In this document: piece after piece, positions 38,567 through 51,519 of the stretch
Layout of the letters: each line of letters begins with the position of its first letter
Position numbering within the stretch: the first letter of the stretch is position 1
The notes under the pieces: generated by a model
Told to the model about the DNA's origin: nothing
Seen by the model: the letters and a program-made list of their open reading frames with translations, nothing else
Databases searched by the model: none
Program-made: the position numbers and the translations under genes
Assembly (NCBI GenBank): GCA_030063045.1
Contig: JAQSEB010000020.1
Coordinates: 1,860,001 to 1,924,000, forward strand
DNA: 64,000 bases
Source of the DNA: Pratylenchus scribneri
Lineage: Eukaryota > Nematoda > Chromadorea > Rhabditida > Pratylenchidae
Reading direction: 5' to 3'

Positions 38567-38798
38567 GTACTTGTAGAGTTTGTATCCCTTTTATGTTGAG
38601 AAGAGAAAAAATGAAGGGTCCTTATTAGGGTGTTAGGGAATAGGGTTAGAGTCATTAGGGGTTGCCTCTGAGATGATATCCTATCCCAGATTGACACAAA
38701 AATGACCCTAAACCTAATCCTGATGACCCATAGGATGTCCTTCACTTTTTTCCTTCTCAACAAAAAAGAGGATACAAACTCCATAGGTACCGTATTTT
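38567..38798. mobile_element. Near-palindromic MITE-like element, family 3
   Basis: The two halves are inverted copies of about 110 bp: left GTAGAGTTTGTATCCCTTTT, then TGTTGAGAAGAGAAAAAATG; right (reverse complement) ATGGAGTTTGTATCCTCTTT, then TGTTGAGAAGGAAAAAAGTG. The inner arms contain TTAGGG-like words (left TTAGGGTGTTAGGGAATAGG). Outer ends read GGTAC on both sides. Non-coding. Confidence 0.8.
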
Positions 38799-41700
38799 TA
38801 GTCCTTTCCAATTTCCCTTTAAGTTGATTGAATATTTCTGGAGGCTAAATTCATTTTTCCTTTCCCATTTATTTTTTCCCATTCAAAGTTTCAAAGGGAA
38901 TGCGTGGATTCAAAATGAAATAGTCAAATTCAGAATCAACGACCAATTTGGGCGGAATAAATGAAAAGTTTTGAATGAACCAATCAAAATCACTGATGAA
39001 TGAATGAATTAAATTCAAGTCTTCCTTTTTGACCCCCATTCATTCACATTCATTTGGTTCGCCAAAATTCGGTCATCTTCTGCCTTTTTTCATTTTAAAA
39101 ATGCCCCCACCTTCATTTTCCTTCATCTCATCCCCAAAATCCCAAAATCCCAACTAATCCCATCCTCCAATCCCACTTTTTTCTACTTTGACGGGAGAAC
39201 ATCTGCAAGCAGTAAATCCCCTCCCACAACTCATCTCACCACTTTTGATTGGGTCTTTCTTCGCAAAATTCACTTCGGTCACGATTTCTTCCTTCCCCAA
39301 CCCTCTTTTTGTGTGCCCCTCAATTATAAAAGGTGGAAGTGGTGTTTGTTGGTAATTCTCATTGCGCATTGTGTGCTCCTCCTCCTCCTCCTCTTCATCC
39401 CAGCAGTTGGTTGCGCAATGGGCAAAGGGCAACGGATGGATGGATGGATGACCTGCCAGCCGGTCCGTCGGCTGCTTCAATGACCAATGCGATGTGTTTT
39501 TCGTGCGGGGATGGGCTCGACTGACTTCCCCAACTTCCCTTCCTTTTTTTGCGGATGCCCCAATTCGCTCTTCTCCCACCTTTTTCAATCCCCCCAGCAG
39601 GGAGTTTGTGTGCCCCGATGACCCAGTTCATGATGGGTTGCGCAAAGCTGGGGGCGAAGGGGGGGGGGGGGGGGGAAGGCAATTGCCCTCCTTATTTTGG
39701 CGCTATAAATATGCACACAAAAAACTGGTCATTTTTGCTTCCTCTCGTCCATCCTTTTGGTCACTTCTTCCATTCCAAACTTCCATTCTCCGAAATTCCA
39801 CCTTCAAATTCATTCCATTTTGCTGAAGTTCCTCAAATCTGTTGTTATTTTTTGAAAGTAAATTTAAATGTTCAAATATAAAACAAACAAATTTTCCACA
39901 TTCTAACTTCGGCTAACATCATCATTCTCTTCTTTCTCTCTTGTTAAATTTTCATTTAATAAATCCAGTTTTTCAAATTCCAACACACAACCTCCCTCCC
40001 TCCATTTGCCACTTTTTCCATCTTTTATTTCACGTTTTTTGTCTGCTATTCTCGAATTGTTCAGCCACAAAATGAAGGGGGAATCATCAATGAATTGGTC
40101 ACGGGGGAATGAATGAAAAGGTGGGGGATGACGAACGAAAATGAGAAGAACAAACACAACATGGATTTTGGGGACATGGCAGAGGGCAGGGGCCAATGTG
40201 GAGAAGCCGATTTTAGCGAAGGCGAGGGAGGGGGGGGGGGGGGAAGAGAATGAATGCAAATAGAATAAACACACGCTAATTTTAGACCAAAATCCTTCGG
40301 CTGATGAGGCATTTTTGGGTTGCAAATGAGCAAACAAAACAGATTTGGGGCCTTTTAGTCTGGAGAAATAAAACAACAAAACAGACACGCTCCACCCGCC
40401 CAGTCATCCATTCATTCATTCATTCATTCAAGAATAATACAAATTATTCATCATTCAATTGTGGCCACCTTTCATTTATGGCCAAATCCAGGCCTATTCA
40501 TTTCTTTCATTTCATTCCCATTTCAATTCTAATCATCAGACCAATTCCCCTTTTCACAATTCTTTCCTTTGCCCCAACGTGTCGGTCCATAACTCTGATG
40601 AATGAAATGCAATTTTGGCGCACTGATTGATTCCGTGCCAGCTCTACCGGTCGCCGCCCCTTCCTTCATTTTGCCCCTTTTAGGGTCGATCTTTCCATTC
40701 CACTGTTCCCCTCCTCCGTGTCCTCATCTGCCCCTTTCCCTCCCTGCCTTCGTCGCAGTTCCCAATGACCTTCCCAACAACTCGCGCAGCAGCAACCAAC
40801 AACAGCGACAATCGAGCAAGTAAAAATGAGGGGAATGACTGCTGCTGGCCGACAGGTTTTGAGGTCGCCTGTCAGAAGGGAAAGGCGTGCATTTCCACGA
40901 TTTGGCGAAAACTCAATGAAGATAGGGGAAAATATGGAGAGGAGAATGGGAGGAACAGGTGCGGCCGGGCAAAAAGGCCAGAAACAGGTTCCCCCTGCGC
41001 AGCACCGATTGAGTGTTTTGCGTTTTGCCAGCCACCAATCCATCCATTCATCCAGTCAATCAAGGCATTGAGGAGAGGAGGACATCATCAGCAGAGAAGG
41101 CGCCAATCGGATTGAAAGAAGGGAGGGAGGGTGATGGCGGGATTGTGACTCTCGACGCGGATGACCCATCGGTCGACTAACCAGCAACTTGTTCTCGACC
41201 TGTTCTCTGAACCACCTAAAACCATCAGCAGAACCCTTTTAGTCCCCTTCCCCAATTCATTCTCATTCCAAAATATTCCCCCTTTTCTCTATTTTTGGTC
41301 CTCTAATCGAAAAATACACAAATTCCCCATTTGGCTTCCTTCGTCCAACCAAAATCCCTTCCAGCAAAATCCTCATTCCCAAAAAATTTTGCATTTCTCT
41401 CCTATGATTAATTCTGTTTTGCTTGCCGATTGTTGGGCCGCCCTTTAGGGCAAAAATGGAAGGAAAGAGAGATGACTGTGAGCGGAATGGCCAAGCCCTC
41501 CTTTTCCCATTGGCCCTTTCATTTATTCAATGAATATTCATGCAGTGCCCGGGGCCCTCTAAATTGCATATTCTGCCCCCTCCCCTCCCCAACCCCCTTC
41601 CGACATTTCAAATTCCCGGCCGGTCATGAATAATTCATTGGCCGCCTCAGCTGAATTGCTGAATGCAAAATGAATGGCAAAGCCAAAGCCAATGAGAATG

Positions 41701-42077
41701 GCCGCCCTGTTTTTGGCAATCCCCATTTTATTATTATTCCTCACTCACGTCTCCCATTTTTATTCATTTCCTAAACCCCATCTTTTGGGTTTTGCCTATT
41801 CAGTCTGTTCTGTGTTTCAGCTGCAGAACTCCTTCTTACTTCCCATTTGATGATGACCTTGGTGCTAGTCGCGCAGCTGGCTCCGGCCCAGGCCCAATTG
41901 CCCCCACAGGGGCGAGTTCAGTCCGGCCATTTTTGTGCCCCCTTCCCCCAACTTTCCTTTTTGCCTTTTTTGCAGCCAGCCGGTCTTCCTTTTCCCTCCT
42001 TTTTACCCTTCCTTTTGGCTCATTTCCCCCTCCACTTTTATAAATTTCGCATATTTTTGCAGCTTTCAAAATATAAA
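38799..42077. other. Upstream region of the IRF2BP-like gene, no gene seen
   Basis: About 3.3 kb with two poly-G runs (39659-39675, 40230-40243), a CATT microsatellite (40408-40430) and pyrimidine-rich plus-strand sequence up to the start codon at 42078. The open frame continues upstream of that ATG to 41847 without homology, so I use the internal ATG. Confidence 0.4.
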
Positions 42078-44167
42078 ATGCAGTCCATTTCGGCCTCCGA
42101 TTTGGCCGCTCTCAACCTTCAACAGGCCGCAGCTGCAGCCGCCGCTGTTGCCAGTCAAACTCATCAAAATTCCGCTTCAAATGGTGCCGCCTCCGTTTCA
42201 AACTCAAATCATCATCCAACAAATAATAAAGTAAAAAAGAATATCACCCAAAAATAATTCAATTTATTTTGTGATTTTTAGAGAATTTCTGCCTCTTCAA
42301 CCCAACAAACAATGAACGGCGGTTCGGCAGCATCCATTTCCGCAGTTTTTGGCCAAAATGGCCAATCGGCATTTGGCAATTTGGCCTCAGCCTCTTCAAT
42401 TTTAATGCGCAATTCCAAAATTAATTGTTTCCTTTGTGATTTGCCCAGAATGCCTTGGGCCATTGTTCATGATTATGGCGAGGCAGTGTGCCGAGGATGT
42501 GTGAATTATGAAGGGGCAGAAAAGTAGGACAGAATTAATATTATTTTAATTTAAATTATGGCCCATAGGATTGAGGCAGTCATGCAAGAAACGCGACGTC
42601 AGAAACAAATTTACGCAGCATTATCAACCGGATTGAATCCATCCTCCACCGGTGGCACTTCGAATGGTCCAAATTTGCCATTGGATTTGATGAATGGAAC
42701 ATCCGCTGGGCCAAATGCTCAATTGAAGACGACACCTTTTGCCCAGCCAATTCTGCCTTCGGCTTTAAATGGAAATGGACTGGCCAGTCGATTCAGTCCC
42801 CGAGTAAATGGCAATGGGGCCGCTGGAATACATGCAAATGGAGGAGGCTCAACAACAATTGGAAATCATCATAATAATAATGGGAATGGAACAAATGGCA
42901 ATTCCCCATTGAATTTGGCCGCCCAATTGGCAAATCAACAACAAAATTTGACGGAAACACTTCAACAACAACAACAACAGCGGACATTGCTGAATGCGAG
43001 GGCAGCTGCCGGGGCATTGGCAGCGGGGAATGGATTGGATGAGGTGGAGAATAATTAATAATAATAATTTAATATTTATTTTAGTTTCAATTACATCAAT
43101 TACGGGCAATGTTCCCTTTTTTCAATCCACATCAACTTTTCCCAATGGGAACACTTTCTGGATTGGCTGCCAGTTTGATGCCCCCTCAGGCAACATCAAC
43201 AAATGGAACAGCGACTGGGACAGTAATGAATGGAAGGAAAAGGGAACATGACGGAGGGGATGGACATAAGGAAATGTTGAATAAAGTACAAAAAGGTGCG
43301 AATTTGTGGACTATATCTCCCGTCAAAATTGTTAGCCATTTAAGGCGATGCTCAAACAACGTCAATTTCGCCCACTTCCACCAATAGTCCGGAACAATCA
43401 TTGGCCCATCAAAATGGAGGAGGTGGCTATCATTCCCACCATCAAGGGGGCCAACGTCGGCATTCCCTATTCCAACAATTGGGTGGCACAACAAATGGTG
43501 GATCAACGCCAACTTCATTGGCAATGGCCGCAGCCGCCCAACAAGCCGCAGCCGCAGTTGCTGCCCAACAGAGTGGAGGGGTGCCAACCCCAGTCCAGCA
43601 GCCAATTTTGAGATGTACAAGTTGCCAAGAAAGGTTGGAGGACACTCATTTTGTGCAATGCCCTTCCGTAAATGGCCATAAATTCTGCTTTCCATGTTCC
43701 CGAAAAAGCATTAAACGGCAATGGAATTCACAAGTGAATTATTTTTTTGGGATATTAATTGAAGTCAAATTGAAGGATGTGCATTGCCCCTCGGGCGATA
43801 AATGCCCATTGGCCAATAATTCGTGCCAAGCTTGGACTTTTATGTCTCAGGAGATTCAAACGGTACAAAAATTCTCATTTACCATATTTCCAATTGATCA
43901 ATTTCATCAATTTTTAGATCCTTGGCACCGAGGACTATGAGGCATTCCAAAGGGACCGTGAACGTGTTGGTCTTTTTGCGCCAAATTCAAGTGGCTCAAA
44001 TTCTTCAAATTCTGTGGTGAATATTCAAAATTAAATAATTTGAACAATTTTTCGGTATATTTCAGTCGACGAGTGGGTTGGCCAGCAACGGATCAACGAC
44101 GGGACGGACAAATTCATCAGAGGGAAATGGCCAAAATGGAAACGAGGCACAGGCAAATCAAAAATGA
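42078..44167 (+). CDS. IRF2BP-family transcriptional cofactor (N-terminal zinc finger + C-terminal RING)
   Basis: Exons begin 42078-42230, 42282-42523, 42569-43043, 43085 onward, ending at stop 44165-44167. An Ala-rich start is followed by the IRF2BP zinc finger: [20 protein letters not shown], then [17 protein letters not shown], nearly the vertebrate sequence. A long Asn/Gly/Gln-rich linker follows. Near the C-terminus is the family [55 protein letters not shown] and [14 protein letters not shown]. Known members bind transcription factors and act as nuclear co-repressors, some with E3-ligase activity. The start was chosen because it opens directly into the conserved N-terminal region and follows a pyrimidine-rich AG. 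Confidence 0.93.
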
Positions 44168-44628
44168 ATCCAAATTGCTTAAAGATGGCCTTAATTTGCA
44201 GATTGGCACATTGTTGGGCACAAAATGCGGTGGCACAAAAGAATTGGGTGGTTCACCAATTGGAGTGAATGGAGGATCGCCTGGAGGGGAAATCACAACA
44301 CAACAAAATGTCAATAATGGCCAACATTCACCTTGACCCCTTCTGAACCTTTTTTTTTGATTTGGCATCGAAGATTTAATCCCATTATTCCCTTTGAATG
44401 AATGAAATGAATGAATTGAAATGTTGCATTGCACCAAAACACACAAAACTAAAATTCACACATTCATCCATATTTCCACCATTTTTTGTATAATTTTTAA
44501 TCCCTTTTTTCCCTTCACTTTGGTCCCAATCCCAACAACATTTTCCCAATGAAAAATAAAAAATGAGGAATTTATTAAATTGATGGCAGAATAATAAAAA
44601 AAAACAAATTGAAAATATGAAATGGAAA
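44168..44628. other. Convergent 3' ends
   Basis: Short tail-to-tail space between the IRF2BP-like and Hikeshi-like genes, with AATAAA-like words on both strands. Confidence 0.4.
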
Positions 44629-45453
44629 TTAATTCAAATTCTTCCAAAAATTTGGATCAATTTGAAGTTTCCGTTGGAAATTGTTGAACCAATCGGTGAC
44701 TGCCTTTGCCGGCACAAATTCCTCCATTTGTCCAGTGGAATTTAAAATTCCCGGTTTTGGCAAGGAAATGGCAAATGATTGGACATAATTCACAAAATTT
44801 GACACCATTTTTTCGGCAAATTGTGCGATTGAAGACTGAAATTGATGAATAATGCTCTAGGGGAATTGGTCAATGTCATTTTGCCTGTGTGATTGGATTT
44901 GCCTTTTCGGTCTCTGTTTTCTGTTGAATTTGGCCAATTGGTTCCAAAATAATGCCCAATTTTGCAGAAGAGGAGGGGGCATAATTTGATGATTGGACAA
45001 AATTATTAAAAATGGATTGGCCCTGGGAATTTGATTGATTCGAATTTTTCAACTTTAAAAATATTCAGAAAATTAAATGCCATTTTTGGATTATTACCTG
45101 GCCAATTTTGAAAAAGGCACTTGGTTTTTCATTGCTAATAAACCCCAAAAAATGCCAATGTGGCTCATCCGCCGATGAATTTGGCCAATTTATATAAACT
45201 TGGATGGGAAAATTGGAAATAAAAAGTGGGAAACAAAAACTGACTGGATCCGCCAATTTCGGGTGGCAAAGAATGAATTCCGGTGAGGAAAACGGCAATA
45301 TGATTTATGCTGGAATATTTTTTTATTTGTCAAAATAATATTGAATGCCCACTTTTCGGCATTTTGCAATTCAATCACAAATTGGCTCTCATTTATGGCC
45401 ACAAATTCCGTTTGAACCATTCTCCCTGCGGCAATCACTCCAAAGGCCGACAT
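44629..45453 (-). CDS. Hikeshi homologue (Hsp70 nuclear import carrier)
   Basis: ATG at 45453; stop at 44629-44631. The first exon gives FGVIAAGRMVQTEFVAINES, matching the Hikeshi N-terminus (FGCLVAGRLVQT). Next come INHIAVFLTGIHSLPPEIGG, then YINWPNSSADEPHWHFLGFI and SNEKPSAFFKIGQ, which match the family's GF-x-NxKPSA(I/F)FK block. The C-terminal exons give FVPAKAVTDWFNNFQRKLQI and DPNFWKN, matching the family end. Known role: carries ATP-bound Hsp70 into the nucleus during heat stress. Length about 200 residues, as expected. The middle exon (Asn/Ser/Gln-rich) is less conserved. Confidence 0.92.
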
Positions 45454-46095
45454 TTTTATTTATTTATTTGGTTTTGAGCCGAATTAAACTTGTTTTTATT
45501 TGTTTTTTCTCTTTCTCAAATTTACGTGAAAATGTGCTTTGAATGAAGTGAAGGAAGGGGAACTGGTCGGACAAAATAACCCAAAGGAAATTTTTAAATT
45601 AATTTGGCGAATCAGCTGGCAACTAATTTAGAAGAAGGAAAAGAAGATTTAGCTGGCCTTTGGAATTTTGTAGCCAAACAAACAAAAAATTTGAGAAAAA
45701 GGCTGGCAGGAAAATAAGCTTCAAGCCTGGGCAGATGAGTCAGGCAAAACGCAAGAACCTCCACTTGAGCGCATTCCTTCACATTTGGGGCCAAAACAAA
45801 GGGGAAAAAGAATATTGACAACGTGAATAATAAGGAAAAAAGAGGCAACCAACATCGAAAGTCGACCTAGGCCAATTTTCGCCTTTTTTACATTGCAATT
45901 CATCCTTTTGGCCAAAGGCACAAAAGGGCCACTTCATCTGTCTCATTTTTCGAATTTCTTCCATCCAAACATTCCATTTTCCAACATATTTTGATCGCTC
46001 TACAACTTTTAAACGGGAAAAGCTCCTCAACCAAAATTATCATTGTTTGTTATTCATCGCCGGGTTTCTCCTCAAATCAACACATTCCGAACAAA
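45454..46095. other. Divergent promoter region (Hikeshi / PDZD8)
   Basis: About 640 bp between two divergently transcribed genes. Minus-strand frames at 45612-46030 overlap each other in different frames and have no homology that I recognise. Confidence 0.4.
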
Positions 46096-49000
46096 ATGAT
46101 CCTTTTGTTCATTGCCGGTTTCCTCTCCGGTGCCCTTTGTCTCCTCATTGTTGGCATCCTTTTCTTCCTAAATGCTTTTGGCAAACGCCAAATTCCCGAC
46201 CAATATTCCGCCCAAATTTTGACAAACAAAACTCGGATTCCATCGGTAAATATCCCGAAATTAATTTGTCCAATTTTCCTCCGAAAAAAGGAATTGAAAG
46301 CATTTTTGCGTTCTGCTTCCGATGGAAATGGCTCAGAATGGGAATCGTGTTCCTCTCTCACTTTATTACTCCATTTTCTGTTCCAAGAGCACAAAGATAC
46401 TCGACAATTTCGAAGGTTGGTATTCCTTTTGAAATGAACATATTCATTCATTGAAAAGGTGGATGTATAAAAAATTGCAATTGGAATTGAATGATGTGAC
46501 GGCCAGAAGTTCGGCTGCAGGCCGAATAATCCAGGTTGAATAAATCAAAATTGATGAAAGGGGTATTTACATATTAGGGCATACAAATCCGTGACTTGGA
46601 GGCCGGCACAAATTCGCCAATGGTTCGAAAAGTTCGGGTTGAGGGTTTTGGATTGGCCGAGGATGATCCGGATTTGTTTGAGGAATTGGTTTTACTTTTG
46701 GATTTGGACTATCACGGCGGATTTCAAATGTCCGTCGATGCGCTGATGGCTTTTGGCAAATTTGCGCAACTTTCGGTCAAAGTGAGATCCCCTTTTCACT
46801 CATTTTTGGTCAATTCTCGCAAATTTAGTTGGTGAATTTGTGTGGCCGTGCCAGATTGACCATTCGGCGTCAGCCTTTTGCCCATTGGAGTTTTTCATTT
46901 GTGGATAATCCTCAAATGGAATTGAAAATTGAGTCCCAGGTTTCCAATTCCCCAACCAATTTAAATAAAAAAAAACATTTCCCAGTTCCAAGGGCGCAAT
47001 CTTCGACATCTAATTCCTTTGATTGGTTCCGCATTCCGAAAAGTTCTCCAATTAAAACATGTTTGGCCCAATTATAAATTGCGTTTTCGTCCATTCTTCC
47101 AAAATCCACTTTTCAATCCGTCGCCCAATTTGGCCTCACTTGAGCACATTGAATTGGCAGGGACTGGCCTGGAAGTGACCGTTTTATCGGCCACAAGGCT
47201 GAACATATTTCCGGGGAATGGTGCCCAAAAATTGTTTTGTAAAGTGATGTTGGGTGAGAATGGGAAAATGAATTGAATTAAAATAAATAATAATTAAAAT
47301 AAAGAGAGGCGGCCATATGGGGCAAATTTCCAACAAAGAAATGGCGAAGGAAATACGGTGCCAAGTTTTCGTGAGGCCTCCCACCTTTTGAGTGTCCTTT
47401 TGGCATTTTCGAGGAAAGGAGCCCAGGACAAATTGGGCCTCACTTTTGGCTCAAAAGTACGGCTAAAAAATTTGTTCCTAAATTGAATATTTTTTGAAGG
47501 ATGGAAAGGAAGTTAGGGTGGAAAAGATTGAGGCCGGTTCAAATGCGGAAAAATGCGGATTTCGAGTTGGAGATTGTTTGGTTGCGGTGAATAATATTCC
47601 GGTGAGGAATGAAAGACAAGCAAGTCGGCTATTGACGGGAACGGCTGGCGATTTGATGGTTTTGGTGGAAAGAAGGGAATTGGATGAAACAGAAAAGGCC
47701 GAAAATGGAACAAAAGGAGGTTGAAATTTGGATTTGGAAATATAAATTTAAAAAGAATATTTATTAAAGAGCCAATTCCACTTTTGTTGTCCCCAATGGA
47801 GGATGATGAACAATTTCAACTTCTTGCCGAAAATCCGCCAATGGAAATAAAGGCCAGGGATGAAACGGCGGCGGAAATGTTGGAAAATGAGAGGGAAGAA
47901 AATGGCGGTGGGAGGCAATATTAAATAATTTATTGTTTTATTTAATATTTGTAGCCTTGTCCAAGGAGGAGGAGGACACATCCGAATCAATGGAAATGAA
48001 ACCATTGCCGAAGGAAAGGAGGCCAAGTTCATTGATGGAAACACCGAAAAGGCCACAAATTTTGGCAAATTCAAATTCAATTCCAACAAGAATAAATGGC
48101 ATTTCAATATTGCCGGAAGGGAATTCATCGTCAATTATTGTTGTTGAACAAAAGAATAAGAAAAAACGAAAAAAGTTGAGGAAAATTGTTCGGGGCGGAG
48201 GAGGTGGAAGTTTTCGGGCAGCCAGAATTGGAAGGAAAGAACGGAGAGGGGAAGGAATGAGAAGATCAAGATCCGAATCGAGTTTGGTACGATTAAAAGT
48301 GCCGGAAGTGAGAATTCAAAGCAGCGAAGAGGATTTGACCGAAAAAAGTGAATTTAGTGAAGTACCAACAAAACAATTGGGGAATTCCATGAAAGAAATT
48401 GAGGGAAAGAATGGGGAAAATAAACAACAACATTCATCGAAAAGGGCAAAAATACATGTAAGCATTATTTGATGGGGGAATTGGAATATATTTGGCATTG
48501 ATATACAGGAAATGGTGCAAGCTGGAATGAATAAATGGGCAAATTTGACAACGACACATCCATGGAGGAGAAAACCACCAGAATTGGGAATTGAGGCAAA
48601 TGATGATGGAAACGGGACAATAATATTGGGAGAAAATGGCATTGGATCACCAACAAAAACAACAATTGGGGGAATGGACCATTTGGAGAAACCAACAAAG
48701 GAGAAGAAGAAAAAAGGAGGCAGGAATAAAAGGTATAAAATTAAATTAAAATTAAATGAATTAATTTTTAAAATTTTAAGTAAATCGCCTTCGCCTTCGA
48801 TTGAATTGATGTCCAAATTGAATGTTGAAATGGCACCGGATGCGAATAAAAAAAGAACAAAACCAGTGGCATTGGCCAAAAATGCTATTTGGGGTCAATC
48901 CTTGCATTTTGGCCTACAAAAAGATTCATCCTCATATTTGAATGTTTTAATATATGCGGAAGGAGAAGAAAATATTCTGCTTGGATATGTAAGAAAAGGG

Positions 49001-51198
49001 TACAATAATATTAATTAATTATTAAATATTAGACGAGTATTTATGTGCCCAGAATTGTGGATGATTGCATGGCAAGTGGCCATCCACTTAAATTATTCCC
49101 ATTCATTTCCAATTCAGTTAACCCTCTCAAATTGCCATCGAGAACGTTTCCATTTGAAGGGGCCGAAAGAGAGTGAAGATTTGTTGTCCCCTAATTTGGA
49201 TGAATTAAGCAAACATAATGGATTCGATCCGCGACTTTGTTTCGGCGATATTGTCCTCGGTTTTCGCCTTTTTGCCGATGGATTGCCGGAAGAATTGCGC
49301 GAAAAGGATGACCAAGAGGCAGCTGAAATGGCACAACAACCGTCGACCAGCAATTCCGCCCAAACTCCATCGCCCCCGGCAATTAATGGACATAAATGGA
49401 TTGGATTGAATCCAAAACAAGGCAAACAACAATTTACAAAATATATTTTGGGAATTTTTTAGTGGCCGGTTTGCATTTCACTTGTGCATTTTGTGGAGCA
49501 AAAATTTGGTTAAAAGGAGGGACCCGTTGCGAACGATGCAATTTGGCTTGCCATAATAGTGTAAAATGCCAAGAAATGGCAAAATATCAAGAATGCCAGC
49601 CAAATGTGGCATTCACATTCAATGATGATGGCCCATTTGAGGAATTGGACCCAAAAGAGTTGAATGGAATTGGCACAAAAATTGTGGAAAATGGAAAGGA
49701 AATGCCAAAAACAATGGAAAAGAGGAAATCCATGACAGAGGAACAAATTGATAAAAGTGGCGGTGGAGGATGCCGGCGAAGGAGAATTGCCGAAAAAATT
49801 GCCGGAATTGGAGCATCGTGGAAAAATCGACGATCGAAGGTGGATTCGGCGGAAATTGAAGAGACAAAATCGGCACAAGGATCCGGTGGGACAAAGGAAT
49901 ATTAAAAATTGAATGGTTTTGGATTCATTCAGAGTCACCAGCAGAATCACCAATTTACCCAAAGAATGAACAAAGGGAACAACAGCATTTGATAGCCATA
50001 TCGGTCTTTTCAATAATTCGACTTATTTTATTATATTTTTAGGAAGTTTTGGATCGACAATTCCTAAATTCATTGGAAGGATTTCCGCCAGAATCAAAAT
50101 TTGATGAACTTCGTTTCGAACCTGGCAATGCCTATAATGCACAAGTAATTTGCGAGGCAAAAACAAAAGGCCAATTAATGTTCGAGGGAATTGGGCCGGC
50201 TGAAAGGAAGGCAAAAATCAATGAACAGGTTGGAATTTGGAATTCGATTTTATCATAATTGAGAAGCCATTGGAATATATGGAAATTAAAATTATTTGTT
50301 CATTTAAATCCCAATAATATATATCAAACGAGAGAGAATTTTTTGCTCTACAAAATCATATCAAAATCATTAAAAATGGTTGGCATTGAAGGAAGTTATG
50401 ATTGAATAAATATTCAAAGGAAACTGCGATATCGTATCGCATTCACTCTTGTTAAAAGAAAAGAAGTGGAAATGATGATTGCCGCAGGCAGCAGAGAAGA
50501 TTTGTATTCCTTTCCCTCCATTTCCAAAAGTACAGTATTCTCTTTTCTTTACAAAGAAAGGAAAATTTGTTGATTTTTCCTTTGGGGCAATTTGTGGCAA
50601 ACATTTTTATGAATTCATATAACTCCCTTTAATTTTAACCATTTTTAACGATTTTAGTATCATTTTGTAGAGTGGAAAATTCTCCATTTTTGACATAATA
50701 ATCTTCCATAAATTTTTAATATGAATTATATTGGGATTTAAAGGGCCATAAAATTTCTTTATATTTATAAAATTTTAATTAAAAATAAATTATTTTATTT
50801 TATTATTACCTGATACCCATTACCCATGTCCATGCCATCCAAATTTATTTTTCTTCAATTCCAAAATGTGAATATGTATTTAATTATTTTATTTAGATTG
50901 ATCGAGTGCAGGGAATGATCGAGAAGGTGACCCGCGAGAGGAGATCCCTTCCGGACAAAACTGGTCAGCAAAAATGCTTTTATATTTTTATATTAATTAA
51001 TTAATTAAAAAGGCGAAGAATTCGACCAAATTGACAATCGCCTCCAGGCATTGGCATTGGTTATGCTCCTTTATTGTTCCGCCCTTTCCGTGATTTTCCA
51101 TTTTTGCTATTATTTTTGAATGGTTTTTATAGGATTGTGTGGACAAAGAGGATTTGGAGGAGGAATTGAAAAAGAAGAAACAAATTACGAATTTGTAA
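46096..51198 (+). CDS. PDZD8-type ER lipid-transfer protein (TM-SMP-PDZ-C2-like-C1-coiled coil)
   Basis: ATG at 46096 opens one N-terminal membrane anchor (LFIAGFLSGALCLLIVGILF). The SMP domain follows (LTLLLHFLFQEHKDTRQFRR, AAGRIIQ, IRDLEAGTNSP, DLFEELVLLLDLDYHGGFQM, LTIRRQPFAHWSFSFVDNPQ). A PDZ domain (VRVEKIEAGSNAEKCGFRVG, then DCLVAVNNIPVRN) lies at 47500-47690. A C2-like stretch precedes a C1 zinc domain (HFTCAFCGAKIWLKGGTRCE, RCNLACHNSVKC) at about 49470-49600. The C-terminal exons (IDRVQGMIEKVTRERRSLPD, EEFDQIDNRLQALAL) form a coiled coil ending at 51196-51198. This is the PDZD8 domain order; PDZD8 tethers ER to mitochondria and late endosomes and transfers lipids. The long intron from 50230 to 50897 carries a MITE-like element. 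Its stop lies 322 nt before the next plus-strand gene. Confidence 0.9.
50323..50710. mobile_element. MITE-like element, family 1 (copy 2), in a PDZD8 intron
   Basis: Inverted arms of about 75 bp: left CTCTACAAAATCATATCAAA then ATTAAAAATGGTTGGCATTG; right (reverse complement) CTCTACAAAATGATACTAAA then GTTAAAAATGGTTAAAATTA. Homologous to 8093-8512. No coding capacity. Confidence 0.8.
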
Positions 51199-51519
51199 AT
51201 GAAATAAATTTGTGATGAAATTCAAACTTTAATTGCAAATATTCCACCCCTAACAATTTTGCATATCCAACTCAACAAAAATTGTACAGATTCTTTAAAT
51301 GTTTATAATACATATTGATAATAAATAAATATTCATTTCTTTGTCAAATTCTAAAAAATGGCCAAATGGAATTCACTTCCCACCAGAGGAAGAATTGCCC
51401 GACAGCTGTTCACTCGCCCAATCCCCCTCTCCAAATTGCTAAATCGATTCCCTCCCAAACATATATATTATCTTTGGCCAAAACCAAATTGGAATTGCCA
51501 ATCTCACTTAATATTTTCA

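Noticed and set aside
38620..38720. Interstitial telomere repeat (TTAGGG words)
   Set aside because: The words are irregular and form the inner arms of an inverted-repeat element; nematode telomeres are usually TTAGGC.
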